A stretch of 64,000 nt of DNA from Bryum argenteum (taxonomy: Eukaryota; Streptophyta; Bryopsida; Bryales; Bryaceae). The position numbers and the translations under genes are program-made. Location: contig CM073323.1 in the NCBI GenBank assembly GCA_037043015.1, forward strand, positions 4,774,001 to 4,838,000. Reading direction: 5' to 3'. The notes beneath the pieces were generated by a model. That model was not told the DNA's origin. It worked only from the letters and a program-made list of their open reading frames with translations, and ran no database searches. Below, in pieces: positions 1 through 11,941 of this stretch. Each line of letters opens with the position of its first letter. The stretch's first letter is position 1.

Positions 1-1391
1 CAAAGAAAACCTCATACAGTGAAGTATGAATTAGTAGATTGCATTTTAGTGAAGGCAACTTTTGGTCCTCAATTTCCAAACATAAGGCATGTTTACCATT
101 GCAAGCCAATTATGGGAAACCAAAAGTGGGTTATGATGTATTTTTTCATTGTGATCTTAAAATGAAATTTGAAAAAAATCTAGTTGGAAGATTTTTGATC
201 CAAATACTTTTGGTAGTAGATTTGCAACAATGTTTTCACAATGAAATAAGTGAAGAATAGATGATTCTTGAAGAGCTATATCTCCACTATCCATCGTTAT
301 ATTTTAACTTTGTTTTTTGGGTTGGATTTCGATAAGAGTATAGGCTTAGTAATAAAAAAAATCACCATATCGAAGATATTTTGTAGATAAGGCATGGATT
401 TGAGTGCAAGGGGTAGAGTTTTGGACTATTTTTCCTTTATAAAATTTGGCGGTTTTCACTATTGCAAGGCTATCATTTGAGCAAGTAAATTTTTTGATGA
501 TTCTTTCGTACAAGGGTAATATTAAAATGAAGGTCAACAACTTACTAGTTGAGGATTTTTCAATTTGAGTAACTTTGTTGGTAAAATTTCCACTCAAAAG
601 TGAAACTGACAAACTTTTGTAAGTTGTTTTGCGTAATAATACGTTACTTGTAATCTTGCAATCTATAAGACCTCATGACTCTTGAGAATTTTAGTCCACA
701 TGACCTACAACAACTCTATTACAAGTTTGTACAATTATGATCTTAATAGCATATCTTCATTTTCATCTATTTTACTCTTTTTGAAAATGTGTTTTTTGGC
801 CAAAAGTAGGTTGGGTTGTTTAGGGGTTAAAAGCCTTTGGAACCTTGAAAATTTTGAAAAAGATTGGTAAGAAAATTTAAGTTACAAAAATTTTAATTAT
901 ATTGTTGAAGTGTTGGTTCTCAGAAGAACGAAAACAAATGTTTTCAACAAGATCACAAGCTTTGGTCACCCGGTTTGCAAAGTTGACCACAGAGTGCACA
1001 AGGTTTCAACTTCAAGGCCTAAAATGAGTACCCAAAGACTAGTAGAAATATTGTTTAACTAAAATTTGGGTTTTGTAACTTGATAGCATCTCTCAAAATT
1101 TATTTGCCACCAACCGATAGCTGATGACTCCCTGATAAGGTTGCCTCAACATGTAGCACAACTTTACCTATCCATACAAAAGCACCTACACATTGTTTAT
1201 TCATATAACCATACATTCATAAAAAGGAATGATTGAGCACCAGAATGAGATACCTTTTCAAATTTGAATGTTCATTTATATGATCATGGTAGTCACCGCA
1301 ACACCAGTAAAAAATTCTATTGTGTGAAATATTAACCAATCAGTGCAAAGCAACCTACTTTCACTACCTAGTGTAGTTTGCTCACTCCCAC
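1..1391. other. AT-rich intergenic DNA, no gene recognised
   Basis: No open frame here resembles a known protein and codon patterns look non-coding. Part of it (about 340-615) is a diverged copy of a dispersed repeat that recurs in reverse orientation near 10838-11060. Confidence 0.6.
340..615 (+). repeat. Diverged dispersed repeat, copy 1
   Basis: This stretch is similar to the reverse complement of about 10838-11060; a shared core reads GGATTTGAGTGCAAGGGGT here against GATTTGAGTGCAAAGGGTC there. A further weaker relative lies near 11215-11290. The family and ends are unknown; the divergence suggests an old element. Confidence 0.45.
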
Positions 1392-1393
1392 TA

Positions 1394-1610
1394 CACTAAA
1401 TTTGATAATTAGTGTTAGATACACTAATTTACATAAACATGTTATAAGTTTTTACTGTTGTTCAATAATTTTACCCACTATATTGGCCAAGATGGGGGTC
1501 CTTATATAGTATGAGAATCAATGCTCTTGGTAAATTTTTTTAAGCAAAAGTAAAAACTTATAGCATTTTCAAATCTTATAATAATCTAACACTAATTATC
1601 AAATTTAGTG
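1394..1610. mobile_element. TA-flanked MITE, family 1, copy 1 (217 bp)
   Basis: The element is bounded by TA on both sides. Its terminal inverted repeats begin CACTAAATTTGATAATTAG and match over about 27 bp. The interior is shared with the copies at 16075-16291 and 47725-47940. Both ends of this copy carry the same variant block (TTTGATAAT instead of AGGTAGAT), so it belongs to a separate subfamily. TA target duplication and lack of coding capacity suggest mobilisation by a Tc1/mariner-type transposase. Confidence 0.75.
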
Positions 1611-1659
1611 TACTGAAAAATTATGGTATATTCTAAAGATTCTCCACCAAGATTTTCAC

Positions 1660-1984
1660 CAAGAGTATCTCATTCCACTAAGAGTATCCAATTCCCCTAA
1701 AAGTATCCAATTCCACTAACAGTATCCAATTCCACTAATAATATCCAATTCCACTAACAGTATCTCATTCCACTAACAGTATCCCATTCCACTAAGAGTA
1801 TCCCATTCCACTAACAGTATCCCATTCCACTAAGAGTATTCCATTCCGGTAAGAGTATCCCATTCCACTAAGAGTATCCCATTCCACTAAGAGTATCCCA
1901 TTCCGGTAAGAGTATCCCATTATACTAACAGTATCCCATTCTGGTAAGAGTATCCCATTCCACTAAGAGTATCCCATTCCACTA
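1660..1984 (+). repeat. 19-bp minisatellite, first block
   Basis: Roughly 17 tandem units of consensus AAGAGTATCCCATTCCACT. Variants include CCGGTAAGAG, ACTAACAG and TATACTAACAG, and a few variants occur in the same order in both blocks, suggesting higher-order amplification. Early units near 1660-1750 are more degenerate (CCAATTCC). Confidence 0.9.
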
Positions 1985-2276
1985 AGGTACAATGCTCTTA
2001 AACCGCTCGGCACCCCAAAACCGATCAGGCCCCATTCCTAGATTGTAAAAGAACAGATGCACCTCATTCGTACATTTGAGTATGTGAGCGGTTTAAGGTC
2101 ATGTACACTTTTGACTTCATAAATTTCTAGCAAATTCAGCTTTTGCTATTTAATTGTGGAAATTTTCGCACTCACTCTCCCCCCTGTTTCCGCATCCAAG
2201 AAAAATTTCAAATAATAGACATGAAGTCACAACCATGCTGAATTGCTTATTCGAGCGGTTTAAGGGCAGTGTACCT
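1985..2276. mobile_element. MITE inserted inside the minisatellite (292 bp)
   Basis: The ends are inverted repeats of about 25 bp: AGGTACAATGCTCTTAAACC at the left, AGGTACACTGCCCTTAAACC in reverse complement at the right. Each end is flanked by TA. Removing the insert and one TA recreates a normal repeat unit (CACTAAGAGTATCC), which defines the boundaries well. No coding capacity. TA duplication suggests a Tc1/mariner-type mobiliser; a TAA duplication with slightly asymmetric ends is also possible. Confidence 0.8.
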
Positions 2277-2370
2277 TAAGAGTATCCCATTCCGGTAAGA
2301 GTATCCCATTATACTAACAGTATCCCATTCTGGTAAGAGTATCCCATTCCGGTAAGAGTATCCCATTTCA
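2277..2370 (+). repeat. 19-bp minisatellite, second block
   Basis: About five further units continuing the array at 1660-1984 across the inserted MITE, with the same CCGGTAAGAG, TATACTAACAG and CTGGTAAGAG variants. Confidence 0.85.
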
Positions 2371-5142
2371 CCAAGCTTGATGGAAATCACACCGTTTCCC
2401 ATACTTGGCCACTTGTTTCATCTCCAATCCCATTTTCCCCACATAGAATAATACAATTGGGAGGGAGTTGCGTTACACTACACAGACCCGGGCGAACAAT
2501 ATCGATCGGATTCATTGCAAGAGTGAGCCAGGGATTCCTCAATGTTGCTCCGATCTCATTCTGGTGCTCAATCGAGGCGGTAAGTTGGACAAGTGAAACA
2601 AGCCAAGCGAACTGAATCGAAGCAATCAAATACCTTATCCAAGTGGCATCCGGCTCCACATCAGGAGCTCTGACTTGTATATTTACCAGCACTAAATAGA
2701 GCGTATTAGAATTAAAGAGGGCCCGCATTGGCAGGGGTGACGGGACATCCGCCAACGCTGGTCAACAGTGATCATCGCCGAACTGGACCACTCCGACTTG
2801 GACCACTGTACTGTAGCTCCGATCGATCGATCGATCGCTCTTTGTTTTGTTTGCATGCTCATGTTTGATCTTCAGCTTCCGCTACTTCCTGGATCTACAG
2901 AAGTTGTTGAACTACTGCAGGAATCTCCAGCTAATCCTTCCACGTCCAACACTTTTACACTGTCAATGCTTGCTGCTTGGTGTCACTCCCACATGTATTT
3001 TCATGCCCATTTGACTACTTTTTGGTGGCCCTACATGGTTTGTCATACGGTACATCGTATGATACTTGCGTTTGTTTGTTTTTTGGTGGTTTTTTTTTCT
3101 TCTTTTAACCATCGACGGGGGGCTCAGAGGGGTAGCAAGATTTGGTGCACTCTCTCTAAATTTTGAAAATGTGGTATTTTCAATGAGGGATTTCACCTAC
3201 GTCCCAATTTCACAAAAAAGAAATTCTTGAGAAATATCTCAGGTTTATTTACATGCACTTCTAATGATGATAATTTTAATATCTAATTTTAAATCAGTAA
3301 AAAAAAAAAATTTAAAAAATTTTTAATTTTTTTTTTTAAAAAATTGGTTTAGAGGGAGCTTACTGAGTGTCCATTGAGGATGCTCTAACACAGTAAAGAT
3401 TGAGAATGAAGGAAGGAGGGCATGAATGGCACGGACTCCGAGAAAGGAGAACAATTTAATCCAGCTAGACGTGAGTTAGACTTTCATCAAAGTTCCAAAT
3501 TGTTATTAGTGTTACCTCCGATAATGGTGTGACCCTCCTAATAAAACAGATCATTGTAGTCTGGATCGGGTAAGCCAAACCTACCTTCCGTCATCAGATT
3601 CTTTTTCCCCACATAAGACAATCAATCCCTTTATGAAGCCAAGAACAAAAGAATGAGACAGTACTGTATGCTTGGCGATCTAGAAAACGATAAATATCCT
3701 GCAACATCAAAATACAATGTATTTCCATGTTGAGAAATATACAAATACAATGCACCTAGAGAGCAAGTTGGAAAGCTCCATCGATTGAGGAGACATGAAG
3801 CCCTGAGAACCTGAAAAGGCAAATGGCAGGAAGATATTACACAAATTATAAATTAAATGAAATTGGCTACCAAACTCTGCTCAAGATTGTTCAAGTACTA
3901 AATTGAAGGGTGCTTGCAGATCCCGAGGAGGGACTGACCTCGGAGGGTAATGATGCGGAATTTCTGAAAAGTTGCCGTGCTAGGTGTCCATGTTCTTTAA
4001 GTGTGCGAGGACATGAGCCAGCCTGCCTGCCAATCTGGAGCCTCCGACTTCGGCATCCTCCATCATTGCCGATCTTACCGTGTAATGGCACCAATCCAAT
4101 TACTGCCTCGGAACATGAAGCATACTAATCATCCTTGCGCCATTATTGTCTATATTCATAATTCTTCGTTATGGGACTTCTCCTTTTCGAGAATTTTTTT
4201 GAATAAAATATCATTCTTTTCCCTTCTCTTCCATGAACCGACATATTTGGGAATACCCCACATAGAAATATCACAAACCGACCTATCTATACCATGTGTC
4301 CTAAAATTGGTCACTCCGAGATTGGTACACTACTGAGAATCAACTCTAGAATGATATGCTCTTTAAAAGAGTTTCTGGTTTGGCCAATGAACAAACTTAT
4401 TTCTTCGGATAATTTTGAACAATTCTTTATACTTATATTGTAGATAGAACCTTATTCTTTGTCGCCTACATAGAAAGATTCAAAGAACTACACCCCATTC
4501 ACACATGGAAACTCCTTATTTGGAAAGTAAGTCAACTCTACAGAGATCCGGTTCTCAATCGTTAACACAGTTTTTTTTTTAGCAACGACACTCACCGGCT
4601 TCAGCACGGTGCTTTCACTTTCAAGTTTCGAAGTAGAAATACATGATCACTCTCGTATCAAGGCATATACTGATAACACTGTTCTAGTAAATCCCTTTCG
4701 GAGGGAATAAAATCGAACAGTAACCAAAAAGTACGAGTGGAGTGGGCAGGGGATTGCTCTGATTGTACTGTTCTCTGATCCTGTGGCACAGTGAAATGCA
4801 CCCACTAACTTTTTTGTAAAACTCTACAGTGCTAATTTGAAGGTGAAATGAGGAGTTGGTGACGAATGCGAAGCTGGATGCTAGTTTATTTTCACATTCC
4901 ATCGACCGAGAAATGACATCATGGGAATGTTCCCTCATTCTCCGAAGTGATAGATGAATCGTACAGCACTCGAGACAATCCAACACGTGGGTGGAAAGTA
5001 TGGACAAGTGACGGTGAGGACAGACGATCGTCCAACCAACTACTTTTGATACAGAGATTCCGTCTCGGAATTTGCACATTCCCTGTATCCATGGCCTTAG
5101 GCTATGCTTAAAACTACCAAAATTGCGTTGCCGCTGCAGACC
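2371..5142. other. Intergenic DNA, no gene recognised
   Basis: Several open frames of 60-130 codons occur on both strands, the longest on the minus strand at 2387-2755, but none shows a recognisable domain. A short GATCGATC palindromic run lies at 2821-2836 and an A/T homopolymer block near 3300-3345. Confidence 0.5.
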
Positions 5143-5805
5143 CTAGCTTGAGCTCGTGGTAAGCATCGAGGAGCTATACAACGGATGATCACGGTGGTGT
5201 TGAAGTTGGTTCATCCTGCACTGTGAATTCGAACTGCTCATTCCATGGTCGACCGATGCGATGTGCGAATTCTTCGACAGTCCACTCCTGCTACATCTTC
5301 CTGCAAAAGGAGGCCTCTGTCTCATGATGATACGCTTCTGTTTCTCCTGTTTCTTCAATAAAAGTGCGCCCAACACCCACCCCTGATCACCTCTGGCACT
5401 GCTGCACCTTTGGTAACATACTTCCACAAGAGAGCTTCGATACATGGACGTGATAACGTCGAAACTGACCTGGGGAGCAGCAAGCTCCTCGTTCTTTTCC
5501 ACTGTACACATTGTCGCGCCACCTCTAGAGCCGTGACCACCAAATCGACGACCACAGCTGCTGCTGTCTGAATCCTGTTGTCTTCGTTTGCTTGATGGTA
5601 GTCCGACCTCCTCGCACCACACTGGCACTGTCTGGTCCCAATACACCGGCACTAGTTGATCATTACCATGACGCGGCCGCGGCACTACACTCGGCACTAC
5701 GCACCGTTGTCGCCGCCGCTGTGATGCCTCATTCACTACCTCTCCCATGCCCAACTCCATTGTCACCCCGGATTGCAACTCACTAGAACCCCCGCTTCCT
5801 ACCAT
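5143..5805 (-). CDS. Unrecognised 220-codon open frame
   Basis: A GC-richer minus-strand frame of 220 codons begins with MVGSGGSSELQSG and is rich in Ser, Arg and Gln. I recognise no domain. A CAG|GTCAG splice-donor-like site lies in frame after about 113 codons, so it could be a first exon of a longer gene, but no convincing downstream exon was found. The opposite strand also has an open frame of about 64 codons here, so chance openness through GC content is a real alternative. No neighbouring gene supports a role. Confidence 0.2.
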   Translation of the reverse strand: MVGSGGSSELQSGVTMELGMGEVVNEASQRRRQRCVVPSVVPRPRHGNDQLVPVYWDQTVPVWCEEVGLPSSKRRQQDSDSSSCGRRFGGHGSRGGATMCTVEKNEELAAPQVSFDVITSMYRSSLVEVCYQRCSSARGDQGWVLGALLLKKQEKQKRIIMRQRPPFAGRCSRSGLSKNSHIASVDHGMSSSNSQCRMNQLQHHRDHPLYSSSMLTTSSS

Positions 5806-6659
5806 GATCGTTCAGATACCCTCAAATCTTCATCTCCTATACAATATCAAAATTACAGCTAACTACACTCTCAAGAGTCTGCACCCCAATCCGAAAAACG
5901 TTCTCAAGAAGTCGGCATTACACTTGGCTTCCATCACACCAAGTTTTGTCAATGGTAAAAGGTTTCGGACAAGCAGCAATAGTTGAGTAGTGGGACAAGA
6001 GCGATCTACTGCAGAGACAGAAAGAATTCGGTAGTGGAACTGTGGGAGGAGGATCGGTATAAGGAGGAACGGTAGTACCCTTCGGATTAATGCGTAGCTA
6101 GGCTACACTAGGAGAGGGAGTGCGTGATGAGGAGCCAGGAGCTAGGTAGCGCGTGAGATCTTTGGGAGGGTACAAGAAAGGGATTGGATTTTGCAATTGC
6201 AGCAGTGCTGGGTAGGGGCAAGCTGCTAGGATGGCGATTACAGTGGAGTTGCTAGTTTGTCCGACTGGTTTGGGCATAATAAATGATCAGGGGAAGGTGA
6301 CAGACCGCATTTAGAAGGCTGACCCCTGATTAGTGGATTCGGCAGCTGCTAAATGTAGGCTGCATCATGGCGGACCATAGAGAGTGCGCTACGCGACGGC
6401 CCAGATGGCACTCGCCGATTAAGCAACTTCCTCTGCTTCATCCTCAGGACTCCACATTCTCGGGTAACTACCCTCACTGCTGTAACTCCCATTTCTATCT
6501 GCACATTCTCATGGTAAGCACATCCATACCCCAAACATGTTCTCCCGCCCTGCCCTCTGCCGGTGAGGGCTGTGTCACTATTTCCTCATTTCGTACAAAA
6601 AGCCTGTAAAAAACAAACAAGACTCCGGCTCTTCATGTTTTTCTCTTCTTTCTTTCTTC

Positions 6660-6747
6660 CTTCCTCTCTCCGTTCCTCACCGACGTTATGGAAACCCTTA
6701 CGAAGTCACTTCCTCTCTCCATTCCTCACCGACGTTATGGAAACCCC
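6660..6747 (+). repeat. 49-bp tandem duplication
   Basis: Two adjacent copies, each starting CTTCCTCTCTCC and containing ACCGACGTTATGGAAACCC, differ by a few bases. No gene is assigned around it. Confidence 0.8.
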
Positions 6748-6759
6748 ATGTACTGTAAA

Positions 6760-8460
6760 AAACTTTAGGAAGTCACACTGTAGATGTTTGGAACTACCTT
6801 TGTTGCTTGTGCTCAACTTAATTTTTCTTGAAAGACTTCATGCGTGAATTGCATTTCCACAACACCCTTGAAATTGTCCCTGTTCCATGTAAGGTGAAAG
6901 TCTTCAATCTATGACGTATTTTGAGAATTATAACTGTAGAAAACATTACTTTATTTGTACAATCATGTATGTACACCATATCTTAGACTAGGATTCCTCA
7001 CTCTTTATAAAATTTTATTCTATAAAGTTGATAGGATACTTCTATCCTCATTCTTATGAAAACGGTAAGTAGTCTTTCAAGGTACGAAAAGCACCATTTT
7101 TAGAAATAAATATGACATGATAATCTTCGATTTTTTGTTCCTAGGTCTTTGAGTTAGATACATGACTACACTATTTTATTGTTGGAGAACATATAAATCC
7201 TATACATTGTTTGAAATTTTATCGTTGAAATTTCAAATACAGAGGCCTATTCTCCATAGTAGAAAAGGCACGTGAACGTTCATTAGAATGAAATTCCAAA
7301 TATAGGAAGACACCTTAATACCTCTTTCACACATAGATAGAAACTCCGGTCCCTTTCTAAGAGGCCGACGTGAATGAAGTGTCCGTTCCCGATGGCCACC
7401 GGACAAGGGGGAACTAGAACAATACTACTTCCCCCTCTCGAGGGTGGACACTATAACTACTCTAGTTTCTAGCCTAGTTACTACTGCCTTGAGGATACTT
7501 GACATAGCTTTTCACACATACAAATAACACAAAGTTTAGAAGATAAGATCTCAGTTATTGATATATTATTATTATTATTATTATTATATTATTTTATTAT
7601 TATTATTATTATTTTTTTTTTTTTAGTTGAATTGTTTTAGAGTTGATTTCGGGAGAATTGAGAGTGCCGTAATTGCACTAATATTATAAAATATGACGGA
7701 CGAGAGTCAAAACTAACTATTTGTAACTTTAGATGTTAACCAAATTGAGCAATACATGATGATTACGACATACAACCAAAGCTACATTAAGCATCTCAAC
7801 TTTTATTACAAGGAATCAAGGAAATCCTAAATTTGGGGACCTCACATTATGCTTATTCATCCATAGGACATGAAAGTTTGATTAGATACTCAATGACAAG
7901 TTGGTGGAAAATGGTACATCTCAATTAACAACAAGATGCACCTCCACAACAATATGGACATCCAATAAATAAATTATTTACGTACTACCGTCCATGGAAT
8001 GAAATCTTATGACATATCCTCTAAAAGAAAGAGTTGCCATAGATTGAAGGACATGATTGTACCATTGTATCCTCTTTATCCTCATGTGTACCCATAATGC
8101 ATTGTTTGTTTCCTTTTTTTAGACATGGTGGCGTTCCATGTGCTCAAGACCCACCTCAGCCTGCTCGCCATGTCAGCAGCCACGTGGCGGGGCCTCCCAG
8201 CATGGACATGTCGGTTGTGACTTGGATTTTGTTGTTTACTCCTTTTAGTGTAACCTGCAGTTATAGTATAAAAGTCTCATTGTTTCCTATATGCTCATGT
8301 TTCCAAATTTTTGGGGTAGAAACGATGTTATTCAATTTTATTTTCTTACTTTTGTAAAAAGATTTTAGGAATTACTTGCAAGGAAAAGAAATTCTACGTT
8401 GTTAACCACTAAAGTTTCATGGCACTATTTGCATGCTTTGGTACTGCCCTCTTTCCATGT
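6760..8460. other. AT-rich intergenic DNA
   Basis: No supported gene. It contains an ATT/TTA microsatellite at 7565-7624 grading into a T run. A short GC-richer patch at 8120-8230 has no recognisable product. Confidence 0.5.
7565..7624 (+). repeat. ATT trinucleotide microsatellite
   Basis: Interrupted run of ATT/TTA triplets followed by about 13 T residues. Confidence 0.9.
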
Positions 8461-8464
8461 GAGT

Positions 8465-9115
8465 TTTTGAATTTTGACAAATTTTGAAGTATGTAACTGT
8501 AGGATCTAGTACCTGACTAGTACATGTGTATGAAATCTTAGATTCAAATTTCTCACCATTTGTAAGATCGTAAGATTCAAAAGTTTTTTCTATCTTGTAG
8601 AAATAATGGTTTAGTAAAGCCGTATTTTGTAGGAAATTTTGGTTTGAGGATCTTCAAAGCCATGTTCCTAGGTGAGATAGGAACATGTTTATGCAATTTT
8701 TACCCTCATACAACCCATAGAATTGCTTGATTCTTTACATGGAGGTAAGCTGAAATTCATATACAAAGGCCTGTTTTCAACAATTACAAAGGCATGTAAT
8801 TTTATTTTATTTTTTGATAATCCAAACTGTGAGATCATGCCTTATTACCATTTATATATGTATTGAAAGAAAATTTTGAAAAAAGTGAAATAATAAATTT
8901 TGGTGATTTTTTGAATTTTATGTGTTTTAATCAAGTTTGGGCAGATTTTGAGAATGAAGGAGCATATACGGCACTTTGGGTAATTTTGGGCAAATTTCAA
9001 ATAGTGTTTTCAAACTTTGACCATAAATATCTTCTGAATTATGAGGAATTTTGGAGCATGAGATGACTTCTCGGAAAGCTATGGACAACTCTACAACCTC
9101 CAAAAGATTTCAACT
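8465..9115 (+). repeat. Old inverted-repeat arm, left copy
   Basis: This segment aligns, with many substitutions and gaps, to the reverse complement of about 13325-14045. Shared landmarks in the same order are a CCATTTGTAAGATC-like block, CCTAGGTGAGATAGGAAC, a motif around ACATGGAGG, and a block around TTTTCAAACTTTGACC. Either two independent insertions of one repeat family or the long terminal arms of one old element. Confidence 0.65.
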
Positions 9116-10064
9116 TCATGCAATCTAAAAATAGCAAGTCAAAGGATGACCAAAGCCAAATCGGCCAAGAACAAGCCTCTTGAAATTTAAGGGATTGATT
9201 TAGTGTTCTCAAGAAAGGGATCTTAATATGTAGTGTGCTCAAAATTCAAACGACATGAAAATTGTTCACTAGCTTTATAGAGCAAAAGATGTATTTCAGC
9301 TTCCACCTTCACCTTTATATGTACTTGAATGTGTACATTTTATCTAGGATGAACAATTTTTGACACTCCTATAGGTTCGAATGCCAAATTTCAGAACTAC
9401 ATAAAGATAAATCCAAAACTTCTAATTCTAGTTGGTTCAAATCCCTACATACTTTGCACATCTTGAAATATCAATTCCCTTGGTCACCCCCTATGAGCTT
9501 GCCAATGTAAATTTCAATGGTCATTAAGCGCACTTCCCTAACTCCTAAAGGTTGAATTATGGTCAGTTTGGAATTTTGGGGGCTCACTAGAATAAAAACT
9601 ATAATCTTTTCTTTTTTTTAAAAACTTGAAGCAAATTAGGGATGAGTTAACTCTCATTTGCAAATTCGAGAACTTCATTTGGGCTTGTTAGCAAATTTTT
9701 ATATGCCTCGAGACTTAAATAAGGTAAGTATTTAATCTTGGGCAATTTTGAGGCCACGGTAAGGACCATTGGGTTTGCAACATTGGTATGAGGTAGAGAA
9801 TTCTTTAAAGTGCCAAACTTCAAGTATATTTGACAAAGGCAAAGAGTGTGCAAAGGTCACTCGCAATCCTTTAGTCGATTTCTATTGCTTCAAGTCAAGG
9901 AAGGTTATTCATCTAGCGAGGAGCTAAAACAAATAGTATAAAATTTAAATGGTAGTTATAGATTTATTGTGTGTTAGAAATGAAGTCAAAAGGAAGGTCC
10001 CTCCAAGCGACCCTTCATTTCATACTTGCCCAATTATTGTTTACTCTGCAATTTGTTACTTTAA

Positions 10065-10305
10065 CCCTTAAAGGTCCAGGAAAGCAAAATCTGCTTTTTG
10101 GAGTCCCAAATTCAGCGAGCTTTGACCATTACAATCTCACAAATGAAGAAAAATCAATGGTTCAATTTTGGCAAGTGAGTGGAAGGTTAAGTTAAATTCA
10201 AGATCCTATGGTTGGATCTTCCAGATAATTCTTAGATTGAGAGTTTTTAGGTCTGAAGTAAGGGAATGTCTATTTTTACAATTTTGCATCAAGAAACTTT
10301 AGGGG
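10065..10305. mobile_element. Degenerate TTAA-flanked MITE-like segment
   Basis: TTAA flanks both ends, and the termini read CCCTTAAAGG and, in reverse complement, CCCCTAAAG. They resemble decayed versions of the CCCTTAAACG ends of the family at 14693, 48257 and 50316. The interior is not clearly alignable, so this is a weak call. Confidence 0.3.
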
Positions 10306-10837
10306 TTAAACATATTGGCACTTTGTATACCTCAACCCATTGCAAGCATCAGAAATAATTATGTAAGCGTCAAACTTTCTAAGATGAGTAGAAGAATGGT
10401 AGGCATTCAATTGTGCACTGTATTCAAGAGTAGTTACTTCTTTAACTTTGTATGAAGTCATATTGTTTGCGAAAAGTCAATTGCAATGAGTTGAAAGATC
10501 GTGTGTGCATAGCTATTTTGACACTTAGAGATGAATAATTGATTTAGTGATTTTCCAACCCCTACATGGTTTGACTCTTTGGTACAAAACCAAATACATT
10601 CTCAAAAATAGTGTTATAAAAGAAAACAAAGGTAAGTTTTTCCAAATCACAGCCTTACAATCTTGTAGTACAAATATTTTACATCATGTGGCTCAAAGTT
10701 TGAGTCGTGAGGTTAAATAAATTGCAAGGTCACAACATATTAGTACTCAAAAAACATCACACAAAAATGTCAACATTTTCACTTTGAAGTAAAAATGCTA
10801 CCAGTAGACATATTGCAATGAATAACCACCAACTACA

Positions 10838-11060
10838 AAGGTGTTTACCTTCATTTTAATATCACCCTTGAACAAAAAGAATCCACACAAATATCTTCTT
10901 TGTGCAAATAATGGCCTTCAGTTGCAATCATGGTGAAAACATCCAAAAAACTTACAAAGGAAATATATTTCAAAATTCGACCCTTTGCACTCAAATCTAT
11001 GTGTGATCTTTGATACATCTTTGATTTTGTCAAAGTTTCTACCACATAAACTAGATTCAA
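10838..11060 (-). repeat. Diverged dispersed repeat, copy 2
   Basis: Reverse-complement relative of 340-615, sharing a core around CCCTTTGCACTCAAATC. A partial third relative follows near 11215-11290. Confidence 0.45.
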
Positions 11061-11941
11061 ACTGGAACCGATTCCAATTTAACAATGTCAAAATCCAACA
11101 GTGGATGAAGGAGATCTAGCTCCTCAAAAATCATCCATTTATCAAATAATTGCAAATCCGATACCAAAGTTACTTGGATAGTCAAAAATCATTCAACTAG
11201 AAAAGTTGTTAGCCTTCATCTTAAGATCACGATTCTATAAAAAAATTCATAAAAACATCTTTCTGATTTCCTATTATTGCCTACCAATGGTATAACATGC
11301 CCCATGCTTGAAAACTCAATCCAAGTGATTTCATCCAAAATAGACTTTGGATGAAGAAGCTATGACTCTTCAAAGTTTCTGTTTTTCATCCATAGTGTTG
11401 TGTTTTGACATTCGGCACATTCAAGGATTAAGTTTGACAAAACTACTTTCTTACAATATAGTTTATCAAGGTACTATTAAGACTTTTCTAATTTAATAAA
11501 ATTACAAAAAAATTCGGCTTCTAAATTAAGAACTTACTTTCTGCCGAACTAGCATGCACAAACATTATAGAGGAATGAAGATTTTGAATAATTTCTACAA
11601 GTTACATATAGAACTATATGCTAATCATATTTAAGATTATTTGAAAATCTACTTTATTTGGCATACCTTTATTCTTTGATAACATGAAAATTTAACTTGC
11701 ATAGGTTTTATTTCCAATTCCCTACAACAAACCGAGAAATTTACCCTCTTTAAAGCTTTTTTATGGTACAACTTCAATTCAATAAAACTCAATAAGCAAG
11801 ATAGGCTGACCGTATAAAAACTTATTATATTACATTCATTTAAAATGTGCATTTTTCATCTATTTACTTATGTTGGGCTTCATCATTTCTAAAGAGCTCA
11901 TATTCTTGCTACTTTCATCCATCAATGATCTTCTATATTAC

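Noticed and set aside
1660-2370. Regularly spaced repeats resembling a CRISPR array
   Set aside because: The units are directly tandem with no unique spacers, and the genome is a plant's; it is a minisatellite.
2387-2755. 122-codon minus-strand open frame starting MADVPSPLPMRAL
   Set aside because: Partly protein-like but with no recognisable domain and no supporting gene signals; could not be supported as a gene.
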